A DNA stretch of 35,517 bases from Lentisphaerae bacterium ADurb.Bin242. GTDB taxonomy: Bacteria > Verrucomicrobiota > Lentisphaeria > Victivallales > UBA1829. Below the pieces are notes generated by a model, which made no database searches, had not been told where the DNA came from, and saw only the letters and a program-made list of their open reading frames with translations. The translations under genes and the position numbers were made by a program. This document shows positions 1 to 7,850 of the stretch, in pieces. Position 1 is the stretch's first letter. Every line of letters starts with the position of its first letter. The stretch is from the NCBI GenBank assembly GCA_002069785.1, contig MWCA01000058.1:1-35517 (forward strand), read 5' to 3'.

Positions 1-504
1 TTTGTTCCCGCCGAAATCACGGCGGTTTCCGGAAAAATCCGGAAGAAGGTGATTCCGGCTGACGAAATGACCCAGGCGTTTGCCTATACGCACCTGGTGC
101 CGTCCGGGGAATTCTTCCTGTTGAAGCGCTGGCGTCCGTACGGTTCCGAGCTTTTCGCCTGGGCGAATCCGAAACAGCTGCGCTGGACGCTGGCTCCCGG
201 CGGGACGGTCCAGTTGAAACTTCTCCGGAAGCCGCTTCCGAAAGAGGCGGGATGTGAGTTCAGACTCCAGAATGAGGTCAAAGGCGTGACGCTTGCAAAG
301 GTGGAAACGGCGGAAAAAGAAAAAGGAGCCGCGGAAGTCACGCTGACGCTTCAGACGGATAAAACGATCAAGGAACAGAATTTCAACCAGCTCGTGACAG
401 TCATCCTTTCTTACAATGCTCCCCCGAACAAGGAAGGGAAAGTTCTCCGCAGAAAGTCGGAGTTCGCATTGCCGGCTGTTCAAATTGGAATCGGAGGTAA
501 GTAA
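1..504 (+). CDS. C-terminal part of an unrecognised protein (5' truncated by window)
   Basis: The reading frame is open from base 1 with no stop until TAA at 502-504, so the gene enters from the left; the GTG at 49 is only an internal candidate start. About 167 residues are visible. The tail alternates short beta-strand-like stretches (for example LRWTLAPGGTVQLKLL and AEVTLTLQTD), which suggests an all-beta, Ig-like or pre-peptidase-type C-terminal domain such as those ending large secreted PVC-superphylum proteins. That resemblance is inference only. No catalytic motif or membrane segment is visible. The gene ends 3 bases before the next start and its end carries that gene's GGAGG ribosome binding site, so the two are almost certainly co-transcribed. 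Confidence 0.6.
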   Translation, partial: FVPAEITAVSGKIRKKVIPADEMTQAFAYTHLVPSGEFFLLKRWRPYGSELFAWANPKQLRWTLAPGGTVQLKLLRKPLPKEAGCEFRLQNEVKGVTLAKVETAEKEKGAAEVTLTLQTDKTIKEQNFNQLVTVILSYNAPPNKEGKVLRRKSEFALPAVQIGIGGK

Positions 505-507
505 GGA

Positions 508-1623
508 ATGGTTTTACACAGCGGGTTCGAGGCCGAAAACGGTTGTTGCGAGCACTTTTTCAGCGCCGTTTCGCATCCCGGATACGATTTTGCGGACGAA
601 GCGGAATCTGTGCTTTCGGAATATGATCATCAAGCCGCGGAATACGGGTGCTCGGTTCGGACGGAGTTTCTCCTGCGGTTTCATTTGAGCGATGTGGCCA
701 ACCAGGCGCCGGTTTTGCGGCGGATTCTTGCCGGACGGAGCTCTTTTGTCTCGATCGTCGGACAGCCGCCCGCGGACGGGGCGCGTCTGGCGCTGGAGGC
801 GTGGCATATGGCCCCGATGGAAAAGGAGGCTTTGTCCGACCATGCCTTCCGGTTCCGGTTCCGCCATTATGAAGCCTTTCTGGTGGAAGGGCGGAACCCG
901 GATTCGAAAGGGAGCTTTTCCCAGACGGCGGACGAGTTCCTGGCTCTGGAAAAAATGCTCGCCGTCCACGGCGGAAGGGTGGCGGACAATACGGTCCGCA
1001 CCTGGCTGTATTGCCGGGATGTGGACAATAATTACGCGGGTCTGGTTCAGGCGCGGAATGAGTATTTTGCAAAAATCGGGCTGACCCGGGACACTCATTT
1101 CATCGCCAGCACGGGAATTGAAGGACAGTCCGAAGTGCCGTCGCGGCTCGTCACCATGGACTCGCTGAATTTCACCGGGCTGGAACCCGGTCAGATGATG
1201 TATCTTTCCGCCCCGGAAATGCTCTCGCCGACCGCGATCTACGGGGTGAGTTTCGAGCGCGGAGTCCGGCTCGTCTTCGGAGACCGGTCGCATTATTACG
1301 TCTCCGGGACCGCGAGCATCGACAAGGGAGGGAATGTGGTCTATCCGGGGGATGTCCGGCGGCAGACGGTCCGCCTTCTGGAGAACGTGGAGGCGCTGCT
1401 GCACAGCTCGGATGGAAGTTTTTCCGATCTGAAGTGCGCGACCGTGTATCTCCGTGATTCCGCGGATGCCGCCGCCGTCCGGGCCGAATTGGAGTGCCGG
1501 CTTCCGGCGGGCCTTCCGCTCGTGATTCTCCGCGCTCCGGTCTGCCGTACCGCCTGGCTGGTGGAAATGGAGGCGGTCGGGATCAATTCGTGCGGAAGAA
1601 GTTCCCTGAAAAGCCTGAACTGA
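508..1623 (+). CDS. Rid (YjgF/YER057c/UK114) superfamily protein, FkbO/chorismatase-like two-domain layout
   Basis: The 371-residue product ends in a Rid-type domain. The signature near residues 340-358 (ILRAPVCRTAWLVEMEAVG) keeps the Arg and Glu that line the Rid active-site cleft. The stretch SGTASIDKGGNVVYPGD followed by a QTxRxLENVEALL helix is the usual start of that fold. The N-terminal ~200 residues, with TWLYCRDVDNNYAGLVQARNEYF, resemble the extra domain of FkbO/Hyg5-like chorismatases. Single-domain RidA is only ~130 residues, so this is not a plain imine deaminase. Possible activities are chorismate or aromatic-precursor hydrolysis, or enamine/imine chemistry; the sequence does not decide. 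The ATG at 508 follows GGAGGTAAG at the end of the upstream gene. Confidence 0.65.
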   Translation: MVLHSGFEAENGCCEHFFSAVSHPGYDFADEAESVLSEYDHQAAEYGCSVRTEFLLRFHLSDVANQAPVLRRILAGRSSFVSIVGQPPADGARLALEAWHMAPMEKEALSDHAFRFRFRHYEAFLVEGRNPDSKGSFSQTADEFLALEKMLAVHGGRVADNTVRTWLYCRDVDNNYAGLVQARNEYFAKIGLTRDTHFIASTGIEGQSEVPSRLVTMDSLNFTGLEPGQMMYLSAPEMLSPTAIYGVSFERGVRLVFGDRSHYYVSGTASIDKGGNVVYPGDVRRQTVRLLENVEALLHSSDGSFSDLKCATVYLRDSADAAAVRAELECRLPAGLPLVILRAPVCRTAWLVEMEAVGINSCGRSSLKSLN

Positions 1624-1702
1624 TTTCTTTTTTCCGGTTCTTTTTCGTGCATTTTTCTTTTTACTGAAATAAACAGCTTTTGGATTATTTCTGTTGCGTT
1701 CC

Positions 1703-1731
1703 TTGACAAAAGATATCTTTCTACTTATATT
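1703..1731 (+). promoter_or_regulatory. Sigma-70 type promoter of the sigma factor-kinase pair
   Basis: TTGACA at 1703-1708 and TATATT at 1726-1731 are separated by exactly 17 bases in an A+T-rich stretch. Transcription would start near 1738, leaving a leader of about 47 bases before the ATG at 1785. The match is close enough to consensus that housekeeping sigma should read it, so the sigma factor gene need not be self-activated. Confidence 0.7.
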
Positions 1732-1784
1732 ATTACCGGCATTATGGATCACTGAAATGTCGTTTCGGGAAAGGCCAGGTTTTT

Positions 1785-2339
1785 ATGAGTTTCACGACCC
1801 GTTTCAGCGTATTGGAGGGAATCAAAGAAAACGATGACAAAGCCTGGGAGCGCTTTTTTGCCGTTTATTCCCCGCTGATCCGCCTTCACGGAAAAGACTG
1901 CGGCCTTCGGAACGAACACCTGGACGATCTCGTTCAGAATGTAATGCTTTCGCTTGTGGGACAAATCCAGAGTTTTCACTACGATCCGAACCGGGGCCGT
2001 TTCCGGGACTATCTGCGGCATATCATCCGGGCCCGGGCCTACGACATGCTTCGTGATATTTACAAGCAGGAATGCTTTCAGAAAATGGAAAAAGACGAAT
2101 CGGTCCTCGATGATCTTTTCCGGTCGGAGTGGGAGGAGCATATCCGCAGAAGCAGCGTGGAAAAACTCAAGGAGGAGGTCAGCGCCAGGCATTTTCAGAT
2201 TTTCCAGCTGCTGGATATCCAGAACCGGAAAGTCCATGACGTCGCGAAATTCTTTAAGCTTTCCGAAGCCACGATTTATTCCATTCGGAACCGGACGGAA
2301 GAAAAGCTCAAGCAGATTGCCGAAAAGCTGGATATATGA
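1785..2339 (+). CDS. ECF-type RNA polymerase sigma factor
   Basis: The 184-residue protein has ECF sigma architecture. Region 2 lies at about residues 20-92: AWERFFAVYSPLI, the LDDLVQNVMLSL core-binding helix, and FRDYLRHIIRARAYDMLR for -10 recognition. A helical linker is followed by a region 4 helix-turn-helix at about 130-180 (VHDVAKFFKLSEATIYSIRNRTEEKLK). Its length is typical for the family. No anti-sigma factor is nearby. Instead the stop overlaps the start of a kinase-like gene (ATGA at 2336-2339), so the two are translationally coupled. ECF groups paired with Ser/Thr kinases are known from Planctomycetes and related phyla, and phosphorylation or docking could replace anti-sigma control here. 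Its targets are unknown. Confidence 0.88.
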   Translation: MSFTTRFSVLEGIKENDDKAWERFFAVYSPLIRLHGKDCGLRNEHLDDLVQNVMLSLVGQIQSFHYDPNRGRFRDYLRHIIRARAYDMLRDIYKQECFQKMEKDESVLDDLFRSEWEEHIRRSSVEKLKEEVSARHFQIFQLLDIQNRKVHDVAKFFKLSEATIYSIRNRTEEKLKQIAEKLDI

Positions 2340-3931
2340 ATGCCGTCAAACCGAAAATTCCAAACTTCGCCATTGTGGAGCTTTGCGGGCGCGGCGGCAG
2401 CAGTGAGGTCTGGCTCGGGATCGACGATGACGGAATCAAGCGCGCCATCCGGATCATGGACAAGGTCAACGAAGAAACCGCCCACCGGATCGAAGCGGAA
2501 AGCAAAGCCATCGCGCTGTACCGCAATGTCGCCAGTCAGCATGCGAATCTGCTCGAAATCCTTTATATCGGCAAGACCCCGAAGTATCTGTATTATGTCA
2601 CGGAACTGGCCGACAACGTGGCGCAGTTCGATAACAAGTATGAGCCGGACACCCTTGCCTGGCGCATCCAGAATTCAGCCTGTACTCCGGACGAGGTCAT
2701 CGGGTATATTGAAGCGATCCTCGATGGAATCGAACAGCTTCACACCCATCATATCGCGCATCACGACCTGAAGCCGGAAAACATCCTTTTCGTGAAGAAA
2801 ATCCTGAAAGTCGCCGATCCCGGCCTGATCGCTTCCTCCCGGGAAACCCTCCACGCGGGAACCAGCGGTTTTCATCCGCCCTGGGACGCCACCGGCATCG
2901 AGGCGGACATCTACGCGATCGGGAAGATCATCTATTGCCTTTTCACCAGGGAAGATGCAACGAAATTTCCGGAAATCCCCGATACGCTCCAAATCGAACC
3001 GTGGGCCCTTTTGAACGAAATCGCCCTGAAATGCTGCGAGCTGGACCCCGCCGCGCGCTACAAAACCATTCAGGAGATCCGGCAGGATATTGAAAAACGC
3101 AGGAAGCCGTCTTCTCTCCGGACCCTCCGGGAAAGGGTCCGGAAAAAAGGAGTTATTCTCCTTCTGATCCTCCTCGGGCTTTCCCTTTCCTTGAATTTCT
3201 ATTTCCTCTGGGGACATTGTTTCGGGGAAAATCTTTCCGACAAAGACGCCGGCCGGCTGCTTCTGTTCACCTACCATAACATCAATTCAATGTCGCTCCG
3301 GGAAATTGACAGAAATCTTTCCATCCTCAAAAACGGCGATCCCGCATTCCTGAAGGTCCCGAATATTCAATTTTTGCATGCCCAGGTCAAGGATTATGCG
3401 GACTGGCTCCGGTATTCCAATGTGGAAGACAATTCGATCTTTCTGGTTTCGCTGGTCGCGGATATGAATATTTTCGACACCGAGGAACGCCAACTGTCCA
3501 CGATCCGCCGCTTTCTCGTCCTGAATCCGAAAATCATGAATTCCCCCTATCTGCTGTACCATTATTACCTTTTCTCCAGGAAGAAACACGATGACAGACA
3601 GGCGGAAAAGATCCTTGCAAGATTGAAGAGTCTGGATTATTCCAGATATAATAAATTTGTCACCGCATACAGCCTGCTCAAGCTTTCCAATTTCCTTGCG
3701 GGAAACGGGAACAATGAAGATGCCCTTTTCTTTTCCCTGAAAGCCCGGGAACTGACGCCGAACAATGTCGTCGTCTACGCCTCGCTGTTTCAGGCCTATT
3801 ACAATCTGGGAAGATACGACGAGGCGATGACCGTACTGCGGAAGCTTCATTCACTCCGCCCGAAAAGTTCCTGCATCGATTATTTCTATCAGCTCCTTGT
3901 CCAGAAAGGATTGAAATTCTCTCTGGACTAG
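2336..3931 (+). CDS. Membrane Ser/Thr protein kinase-like protein with C-terminal TPR region; degenerate catalytic motifs
   Basis: The 531-residue protein has a cytoplasmic kinase fold (~10-255), one transmembrane helix (~272-292, ILLLILLGLSLSLNFYFLW) and a ~235-residue extracytoplasmic helical part with TPR character (clearest at ~470-505, VVVYASLFQAYYNLGRYDEAMTVLRKL). The glycine loop GRGGSSEVWLG (18-28) and the catalytic-loop DLKPEN (144-149) are present. However, the invariant VAIK lysine is Arg39 (RAIRI), HRD is HHD (142-144) and DFG is DPG (161-163). It may therefore be a weak kinase or a pseudokinase. It overlaps the sigma factor gene by 4 bases, which suggests it senses an outside state through the TPR part and controls that sigma factor. 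Confidence 0.85.
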   Translation: MNAVKPKIPNFAIVELCGRGGSSEVWLGIDDDGIKRAIRIMDKVNEETAHRIEAESKAIALYRNVASQHANLLEILYIGKTPKYLYYVTELADNVAQFDNKYEPDTLAWRIQNSACTPDEVIGYIEAILDGIEQLHTHHIAHHDLKPENILFVKKILKVADPGLIASSRETLHAGTSGFHPPWDATGIEADIYAIGKIIYCLFTREDATKFPEIPDTLQIEPWALLNEIALKCCELDPAARYKTIQEIRQDIEKRRKPSSLRTLRERVRKKGVILLLILLGLSLSLNFYFLWGHCFGENLSDKDAGRLLLFTYHNINSMSLREIDRNLSILKNGDPAFLKVPNIQFLHAQVKDYADWLRYSNVEDNSIFLVSLVADMNIFDTEERQLSTIRRFLVLNPKIMNSPYLLYHYYLFSRKKHDDRQAEKILARLKSLDYSRYNKFVTAYSLLKLSNFLAGNGNNEDALFFSLKARELTPNNVVVYASLFQAYYNLGRYDEAMTVLRKLHSLRPKSSCIDYFYQLLVQKGLKFSLD

Positions 3932-3973
3932 GTCTCTCCGGGATTCCGGGCTGCATGAAGACCTGTGAAAAAA

Positions 3974-4009
3974 CTTCGGGAATTGAATTTTGTCATTCAA
4001 TTCCCGAAG
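3974..4009 (+). terminator. Strong hairpin after the kinase gene, likely terminator
   Basis: CTTCGGGAATTGAAT (3974-3988) and its exact reverse complement (3995-4009) form a perfect 15-bp stem with a 6-base loop, 43 bases after the kinase stop. There is no T-run after it, so it is either a factor-assisted terminator or an RNA 3'-end stabiliser. A second small hairpin (CGAAG/CTTCG) abuts it at 4010-4021. Confidence 0.55.
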
Positions 4010-4362
4010 CGAAGTCCTTCGAGGGACCTTTGATAAAACACTCCGGCAGACCTCTGGTTGCCGATCCGGGGCATTGCGACGCCGTTTCGTTTCCCCAATG
4101 TCGTCTGCCATGTGTTTCCCAAGGTCCCCCAAGCCGTTTTTGATCCGGCTGCCTTCCCCCCGGCGTCCGAATCCGGCGGCTTGCCAGGACTTTTTCATCC
4201 CCCCGAAAGAAAATCCGATCAACTCTCCCGGCTCTTTCTTCTTCCTTACTAATTCGGAGAAAAATAGAAAATTATGCAGACGGAATTATTTTTTTATAAA
4301 AACATGAAAGGGTTCTTCGGGTGCGCTTACAGAAATCTTGCGATACGGGAACGGGATCAGGA

Positions 4363-4464
4363 TTACTTCATGCTGCCGGGACGTGTCAGAACCACCATGT
4401 CCACGTAGACGGCATTCTCTTTTTTCGTGGACATTGATTTTATAAAACGGACATTTTCCGGCGA
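4363..4464 (-). pseudogene. Remnant of the C-terminus of a second DUF4838-type protein
   Basis: On the minus strand this piece encodes a tail containing KKENAVYVDMVVLTRP and a stop at 4363-4365. It closely parallels the C-terminus of the neighbouring DUF4838 protein (KKNTVYCDRVVVVRLD): the KK-x-N-x-VY-x-D-x-VV pattern is shared. Upstream of it the frame runs into the terminator hairpin of the intact gene, and no start or ribosome binding site is present. The simplest reading is that a tandem paralogue was deleted and only its last ~30 codons survive downstream of the living copy. Confidence 0.45.
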
Positions 4465-4472
4465 AAGAAAAA

Positions 4473-4502
4473 GGCTCGGGGAAAAAGCTTTTTCTCCGAG
4501 CC
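4473..4502 (-). terminator. Intrinsic terminator of the prepilin-DUF4838 operon
   Basis: GGCTCGG (4473-4479) pairs with CCGAGCC (4496-4502). Pairing continues through GG and AAAAA against TTTTT and CT, leaving a 2-base loop. Read on the minus strand, the stem is followed by TTTCTTTC (4470-4463). It lies 23 bases past the stop of the DUF4838 gene. Confidence 0.75.
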
Positions 4503-4525
4503 CCATGATTTTTGCGATTGCTTTG

Positions 4526-6874
4526 TCAATCCAGACGCACAACCACGACACGATCGCAATAGACCGTATTTTTCTTTCCGGCGTCCTCTTTGTAGAACGC
4601 GGGACCCTCGAATTTCAGGGAAGCGTAGACTTCCGCATGATTGAACGCGCCCATCACATACGCACCGCCGATGGAGGTCTTGAAATCCCACCAGTCGCTG
4701 ACGCCCATCCGGAAAAGACAATCGGGCGTGAGTTTGATTTTTGCGATCCGGTAAAATTCATACTTGCCGTGCGGCCCCAGCGTCTTTTGTGTCACAGAAC
4801 CGATATTGGACCGATATTTCTTTCCGTAAAGGTCCTCGAAATCCGCCTTGAAGGGCAGTTGCGGTTCCGGCTTGCTGAACACGGCACGCCAGCCGAACGC
4901 GGCATCGGCGTCTTTCTGATAGGTGCTTCCATTCACTTTCGGAATGGAGACAAAAATCCGGTCGGCCGGAATCATGCCGAAAATTTCCTTCGGCAGAGGC
5001 TTGGCGTCTATTCCGCTCTGAATCTGAAGGATCAGCAGCAGATCTTCCAGGGCTTTCTGATAACTTTTTGCACGGGAAGAAAATGAACCGAAAAAGCATT
5101 GGATTGCCTGCTTGTAATTTCCGCGCAGACGGTCCGCCAGCTGTTCCGGAGAAAGGTTGAAATCCGGAAGTGCTTTTTTTACCTTCGCGTAATTTTGAAG
5201 GATGGACAGGTCCAGGTTCACGCGGACCCGCTGGACATTGAAACGTTTTTCCGGATCGTCTTTCAGGGTCTCTTCCATCTTGTCAAACAACCCATTCCAG
5301 CGGACCAGGCGTTCCGGCGTAAGATAGGTATATGCTGAAAAGGTCGGATTCCAGACGAATTGAAGGGGTTCGTTTTTCCGGAGTTCTTCCAGTTCCAGCC
5401 AGTATCGTTTCATGAGCGGAGCCGCTTTGCCGTATTCGAAACTCATGAAATCGTCGGCCAGTTCTTTCCACGGTCGGTTGACATCCTGAAACAACTGGAG
5501 CGCCACATAACTTTGAAGTTCGGTGAACCCGATCATTTGCGGAACGCCGACATTGTGTTCCCATACCATGCCAGTCACGCCCGCTTTCTTCATGAGAATA
5601 ATGTCGTTGGCCAGTCGTTCCACATTGCCGAACGGCGGTGTGATTTCTCCTCCGTACGGATTGGGGTAATACCAGACCAGAAGATGTTTGCAGAGGCGTC
5701 CCCATGTTTTCAGGTCCTCGTAGGTTTCGCGGTTGTCGGGATGACTCCAGTCCTTGGCGAAATTATCGTCGATCGGGGCGAAGACCGGTGCAAAATTATC
5801 CGGAAACTTCTGAATGTTTTTTGGTGGACGCTGGGTTTGTCCTTTGCGATAGATCAGCGTAGTGATCCATTTTTCCGGATATGTTTTTGCCGCGACAGGA
5901 CAAAATTCCAGCAAGAAGTCGAACAGCGGTCCGCCGACGGTTCCATATTTCTTTTCAAGTTCCAGGCATTTCGGACAATAACAGAACCGCCCGGGGGTAT
6001 CGTCGGCGCTGACATCGAACGAGGCACATTGCGGATTGCGCTTCATGTTTTCCAGAATGCGTTCCGACAGCAGTTTGCGCAATTCCGGATTGCTCATGCA
6101 ATATTGATGGCCTGAAACCCGCTTGCCGTCCTTGTTCATCGTAAAGTATTCCGGATGCTCTTTCCATAAATTCTGTTTGAGATCTTGAATCCATTTGAAT
6201 CCGGTGGATTTGTCGTCTTTCGGCAGATACCGGGGAAGCGTATGCCCCAACGGGTAGAAGTGCAGAAAATCGTCCGGGGTCGAGACAATACCGCTTCCCT
6301 TGAAAACCGGTGCCACCCAGTTGTTCTGTCCGTTCCGATAGAGGAAATACGTGGAATGCGGATGATTGAAAAACCAATACATCGTGGTGCGGCGAACCGG
6401 GAAATCAAATTGTATTTTCCGGTCGAGCGAAGCAATCTTCCAGATCTTCTTTTCCGGTATATGAATTCCATTCCGGGCGTCGAAGAAACGGAGTCCCATC
6501 ACATTCTGCAGAAGATCGTATACCGCATAACGGGTGCCGTTGACTCCTCCTCCGAACAGATACAAATCGTCTCCGACGGTTTTAACACAATGTTCCTGAT
6601 CGGCCAATGTCTTTTTGTCGAATCCGGCGGGAACAATTCCCAGATAAATCCGTTTGGTTTCCGGCTGCTCGGAAACCTTGACCGATGAAAAATCCGCCCT
6701 GGTCGCCGCTTTTAGATGCGTCTGTAGTTCTTTGAGCACAAAACGGTCGCCGTCCGTCATCGTGTCCGGACAGACGATCCTGTATTGCGTTTTCCCGTTG
6801 TCGGAGAGTGTCAGCTCCCCCGCGTTCAGACAAACGGACGCCAGAAGAAAAAGTGAACCGAGATGTTTCAGCAT
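4526..6874 (-). CDS. Secreted DUF4838 protein (putative glycoside hydrolase, alpha-glucuronidase-like N-terminus)
   Basis: The 782-residue protein begins with a signal peptide (about residues 1-18, cleavage near LNA-GE). Residues ~40-135 resemble the GH67/GH20-type N-terminal domain, including GTRYAVYDLLQNVMGLRFFD (113-132). The central TIM-barrel-like part contains the DUF4838 hallmark CYCPKC (298-303), preceded by DVSADD and a YCMSNPEL motif. The last ~130 residues look like a beta-rich carbohydrate-binding module. DUF4838 proteins are predicted CAZyme-like enzymes, common in Bacteroidota and Lentisphaerota; substrate is unknown. The gene starts 22 bases after the stop of the prepilin-like gene, shares its promoter, and ends at a clear terminator. 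LacI-family control is likely through the operator at 7698. Confidence 0.82.
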   Translation of the reverse strand: MLKHLGSLFLLASVCLNAGELTLSDNGKTQYRIVCPDTMTDGDRFVLKELQTHLKAATRADFSSVKVSEQPETKRIYLGIVPAGFDKKTLADQEHCVKTVGDDLYLFGGGVNGTRYAVYDLLQNVMGLRFFDARNGIHIPEKKIWKIASLDRKIQFDFPVRRTTMYWFFNHPHSTYFLYRNGQNNWVAPVFKGSGIVSTPDDFLHFYPLGHTLPRYLPKDDKSTGFKWIQDLKQNLWKEHPEYFTMNKDGKRVSGHQYCMSNPELRKLLSERILENMKRNPQCASFDVSADDTPGRFCYCPKCLELEKKYGTVGGPLFDFLLEFCPVAAKTYPEKWITTLIYRKGQTQRPPKNIQKFPDNFAPVFAPIDDNFAKDWSHPDNRETYEDLKTWGRLCKHLLVWYYPNPYGGEITPPFGNVERLANDIILMKKAGVTGMVWEHNVGVPQMIGFTELQSYVALQLFQDVNRPWKELADDFMSFEYGKAAPLMKRYWLELEELRKNEPLQFVWNPTFSAYTYLTPERLVRWNGLFDKMEETLKDDPEKRFNVQRVRVNLDLSILQNYAKVKKALPDFNLSPEQLADRLRGNYKQAIQCFFGSFSSRAKSYQKALEDLLLILQIQSGIDAKPLPKEIFGMIPADRIFVSIPKVNGSTYQKDADAAFGWRAVFSKPEPQLPFKADFEDLYGKKYRSNIGSVTQKTLGPHGKYEFYRIAKIKLTPDCLFRMGVSDWWDFKTSIGGAYVMGAFNHAEVYASLKFEGPAFYKEDAGKKNTVYCDRVVVVRLD

Positions 6875-6896
6875 GATTTATGAACTCTCCTTCGTA

Positions 6897-7679
6897 TTAT
6901 TGAAATCTTTCCGTGATTCCTTGATTTTTGATTCCATCATTCCAGACATCATTGCGGCAGCAGCTGTTATGCCACCAGCGGCTGTTGGCCGTTTTACCGC
7001 TGCCATTGATGTATATGGCGTTCATCCCTCCTTTATGGGCGCGATGAATGCCGATGTCGTAGCTCCCGGTCGATTCCAGCGCCGGTTTGACGGCCGGGTT
7101 CGGATCCGCTACTTTTCCGTTGGTATCTCCAAAATATTTCCAGGAGTCGCCGAACACGATGGTTTTATCCGGATGAGGATTCGTTTGGGAAAGTTTGTAC
7201 AGCGGAATTGCCGCTGAACAGGCGCTTGAAAGGAAATTAACGATCTCCGGCAAACAAAATCCTTTGTTCATTCCATAGCTCATGGTCGGGAAGTTTATGC
7301 TTGCATAAACGGAATTGCCGAAGGTATCGGATGGACAGGTAAACATTTTTGCCCGCGCCGGCGTCAGCTTTTCTCCATCCTTCAGCTTAAAGTTATCGAC
7401 CAGAATCCGCTCCCACCACCAGCGGCCGACGCCGCTTGTCGCATTGCTGAGCTTATAAACCAACAGATATTCCTTGTTGTCGTTGGCATACATGAACCAG
7501 TAGCCGTACAGCTGTTTGGTGTTGTTGAGGCAGGCGATGGTCCTGGCTTTTTCGCGGGCGCTGTTCAGCGCGGGCAGCAGCATTCCGGCCAGGATCGCAA
7601 TGATCGCAACCACTACGAGGAGTTCGATCAATGTGAAAATTGTTTTGGGGCAGGGAGCGGGAAAGATCTGCTTTTTCAT
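6897..7679 (-). CDS. Prepilin-like (type II secretion pseudopilin) protein
   Basis: The 260-residue product has the class III signal FTLIELLVVVAIIAILAGMLLPAL (residues ~15-38), which forms the hydrophobic pilin helix. A soluble domain follows that ends with HKGGMNAIYINGSG, a variant (H-X9-NG) of the H-X9-DG motif common in PVC-group prepilins. I chose the ATG at 7679 over the one at 7685 because AAGGAG lies 7 bases before it but only 1 before the other. The residue before the Phe is Ile, not the Gly normally needed by prepilin peptidase. It is the first gene of an operon with the DUF4838 enzyme, which suggests a role in displaying or exporting that enzyme rather than motility. Confidence 0.82.
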   Translation of the reverse strand: MKKQIFPAPCPKTIFTLIELLVVVAIIAILAGMLLPALNSAREKARTIACLNNTKQLYGYWFMYANDNKEYLLVYKLSNATSGVGRWWWERILVDNFKLKDGEKLTPARAKMFTCPSDTFGNSVYASINFPTMSYGMNKGFCLPEIVNFLSSACSAAIPLYKLSQTNPHPDKTIVFGDSWKYFGDTNGKVADPNPAVKPALESTGSYDIGIHRAHKGGMNAIYINGSGKTANSRWWHNSCCRNDVWNDGIKNQGITERFQ

Positions 7680-7697
7680 TTGCATTCTCCTTATTTT

Positions 7698-7713
7698 ACA
7701 TTAACGTTAATTG
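7698..7713. promoter_or_regulatory. Operator 1 for the adjacent LacI-family regulator
   Basis: ACATTA-ACGT-TAATTG contains the perfect 12-bp palindrome ATTAACGTTAAT (7700-7711). It matches the second operator at 7800-7815 (ACATTA-N4-TAATGT) at 10 of the 12 arm positions. It sits about 8-23 bases downstream of the predicted start of the prepilin operon, where a bound repressor would block transcription. The central CG flanked by A+T-rich arms is usual for LacI-family sites. Confidence 0.65.
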
Positions 7714-7727
7714 TTTTGTCCAGGCTA

Positions 7728-7756
7728 ATTATAAGTCCTTATTTTTTGTTTGTCAA
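7728..7756 (-). promoter_or_regulatory. Consensus promoter of the prepilin-DUF4838 operon
   Basis: Read on the minus strand, TTGACA (7756-7751) and TATAAT (7733-7728) are separated by 17 bases, a perfect sigma-70 match. Transcription would begin near 7721, upstream of operator 1. A promoter this strong with an operator just downstream implies tight repression without the inducer. Confidence 0.85.
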
Positions 7757-7796
7757 TGGCTGAAAAAAGAAAATTCGTTCTTTTTTTCAAAAAAAT

Positions 7797-7824
7797 TTGA
7801 CATTAACAATAATGTAGTTATATT
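7797..7824 (+). promoter_or_regulatory. Promoter of the LacI-family gene with operator 2 (7800-7815)
   Basis: TTGACA (7797-7802) and TATATT (7819-7824) are 16 bases apart. The inverted repeat ACATTA-ACAA-TAATGT (7800-7815, perfect 6-bp arms) overlaps the -35 box and spacer, so the regulator should repress its own gene. The same half-site recurs in operator 1 at the divergent promoter. Confidence 0.72.
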
Positions 7825-7850
7825 TCAGGAAAACAATCCGGAGAAAAACA

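Larger units (their letters stand above)
3932..4525. other. 594-bp gene-poor stretch between convergent units
   Basis: This gap separates the plus-strand sigma/kinase pair from the minus-strand prepilin/DUF4838 operon. It holds the kinase-side hairpin (3974-4009), the operon-side terminator (4473-4502) and a short coding remnant (4363-4464). Between 4022 and 4362 there are only short open frames with no plausible ribosome binding site, and I see no gene or RNA there. Confidence 0.6.

Noticed and set aside
525..545. GGGTTCGAGGCC resembling a tRNA T-arm
   Set aside because: No acceptor, D-arm or anticodon arm surrounds it and it lies inside the Rid-like gene.
514..1752. 412-codon minus-strand open frame opposite the Rid-like gene
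   Set aside because: It lacks domain content and a ribosome binding site; the plus-strand gene has a clear family signature.
3955..4307. Short open frames between the kinase and DUF4838 genes
   Set aside because: They overlap hairpins, lack ribosome binding sites and have no recognisable content.
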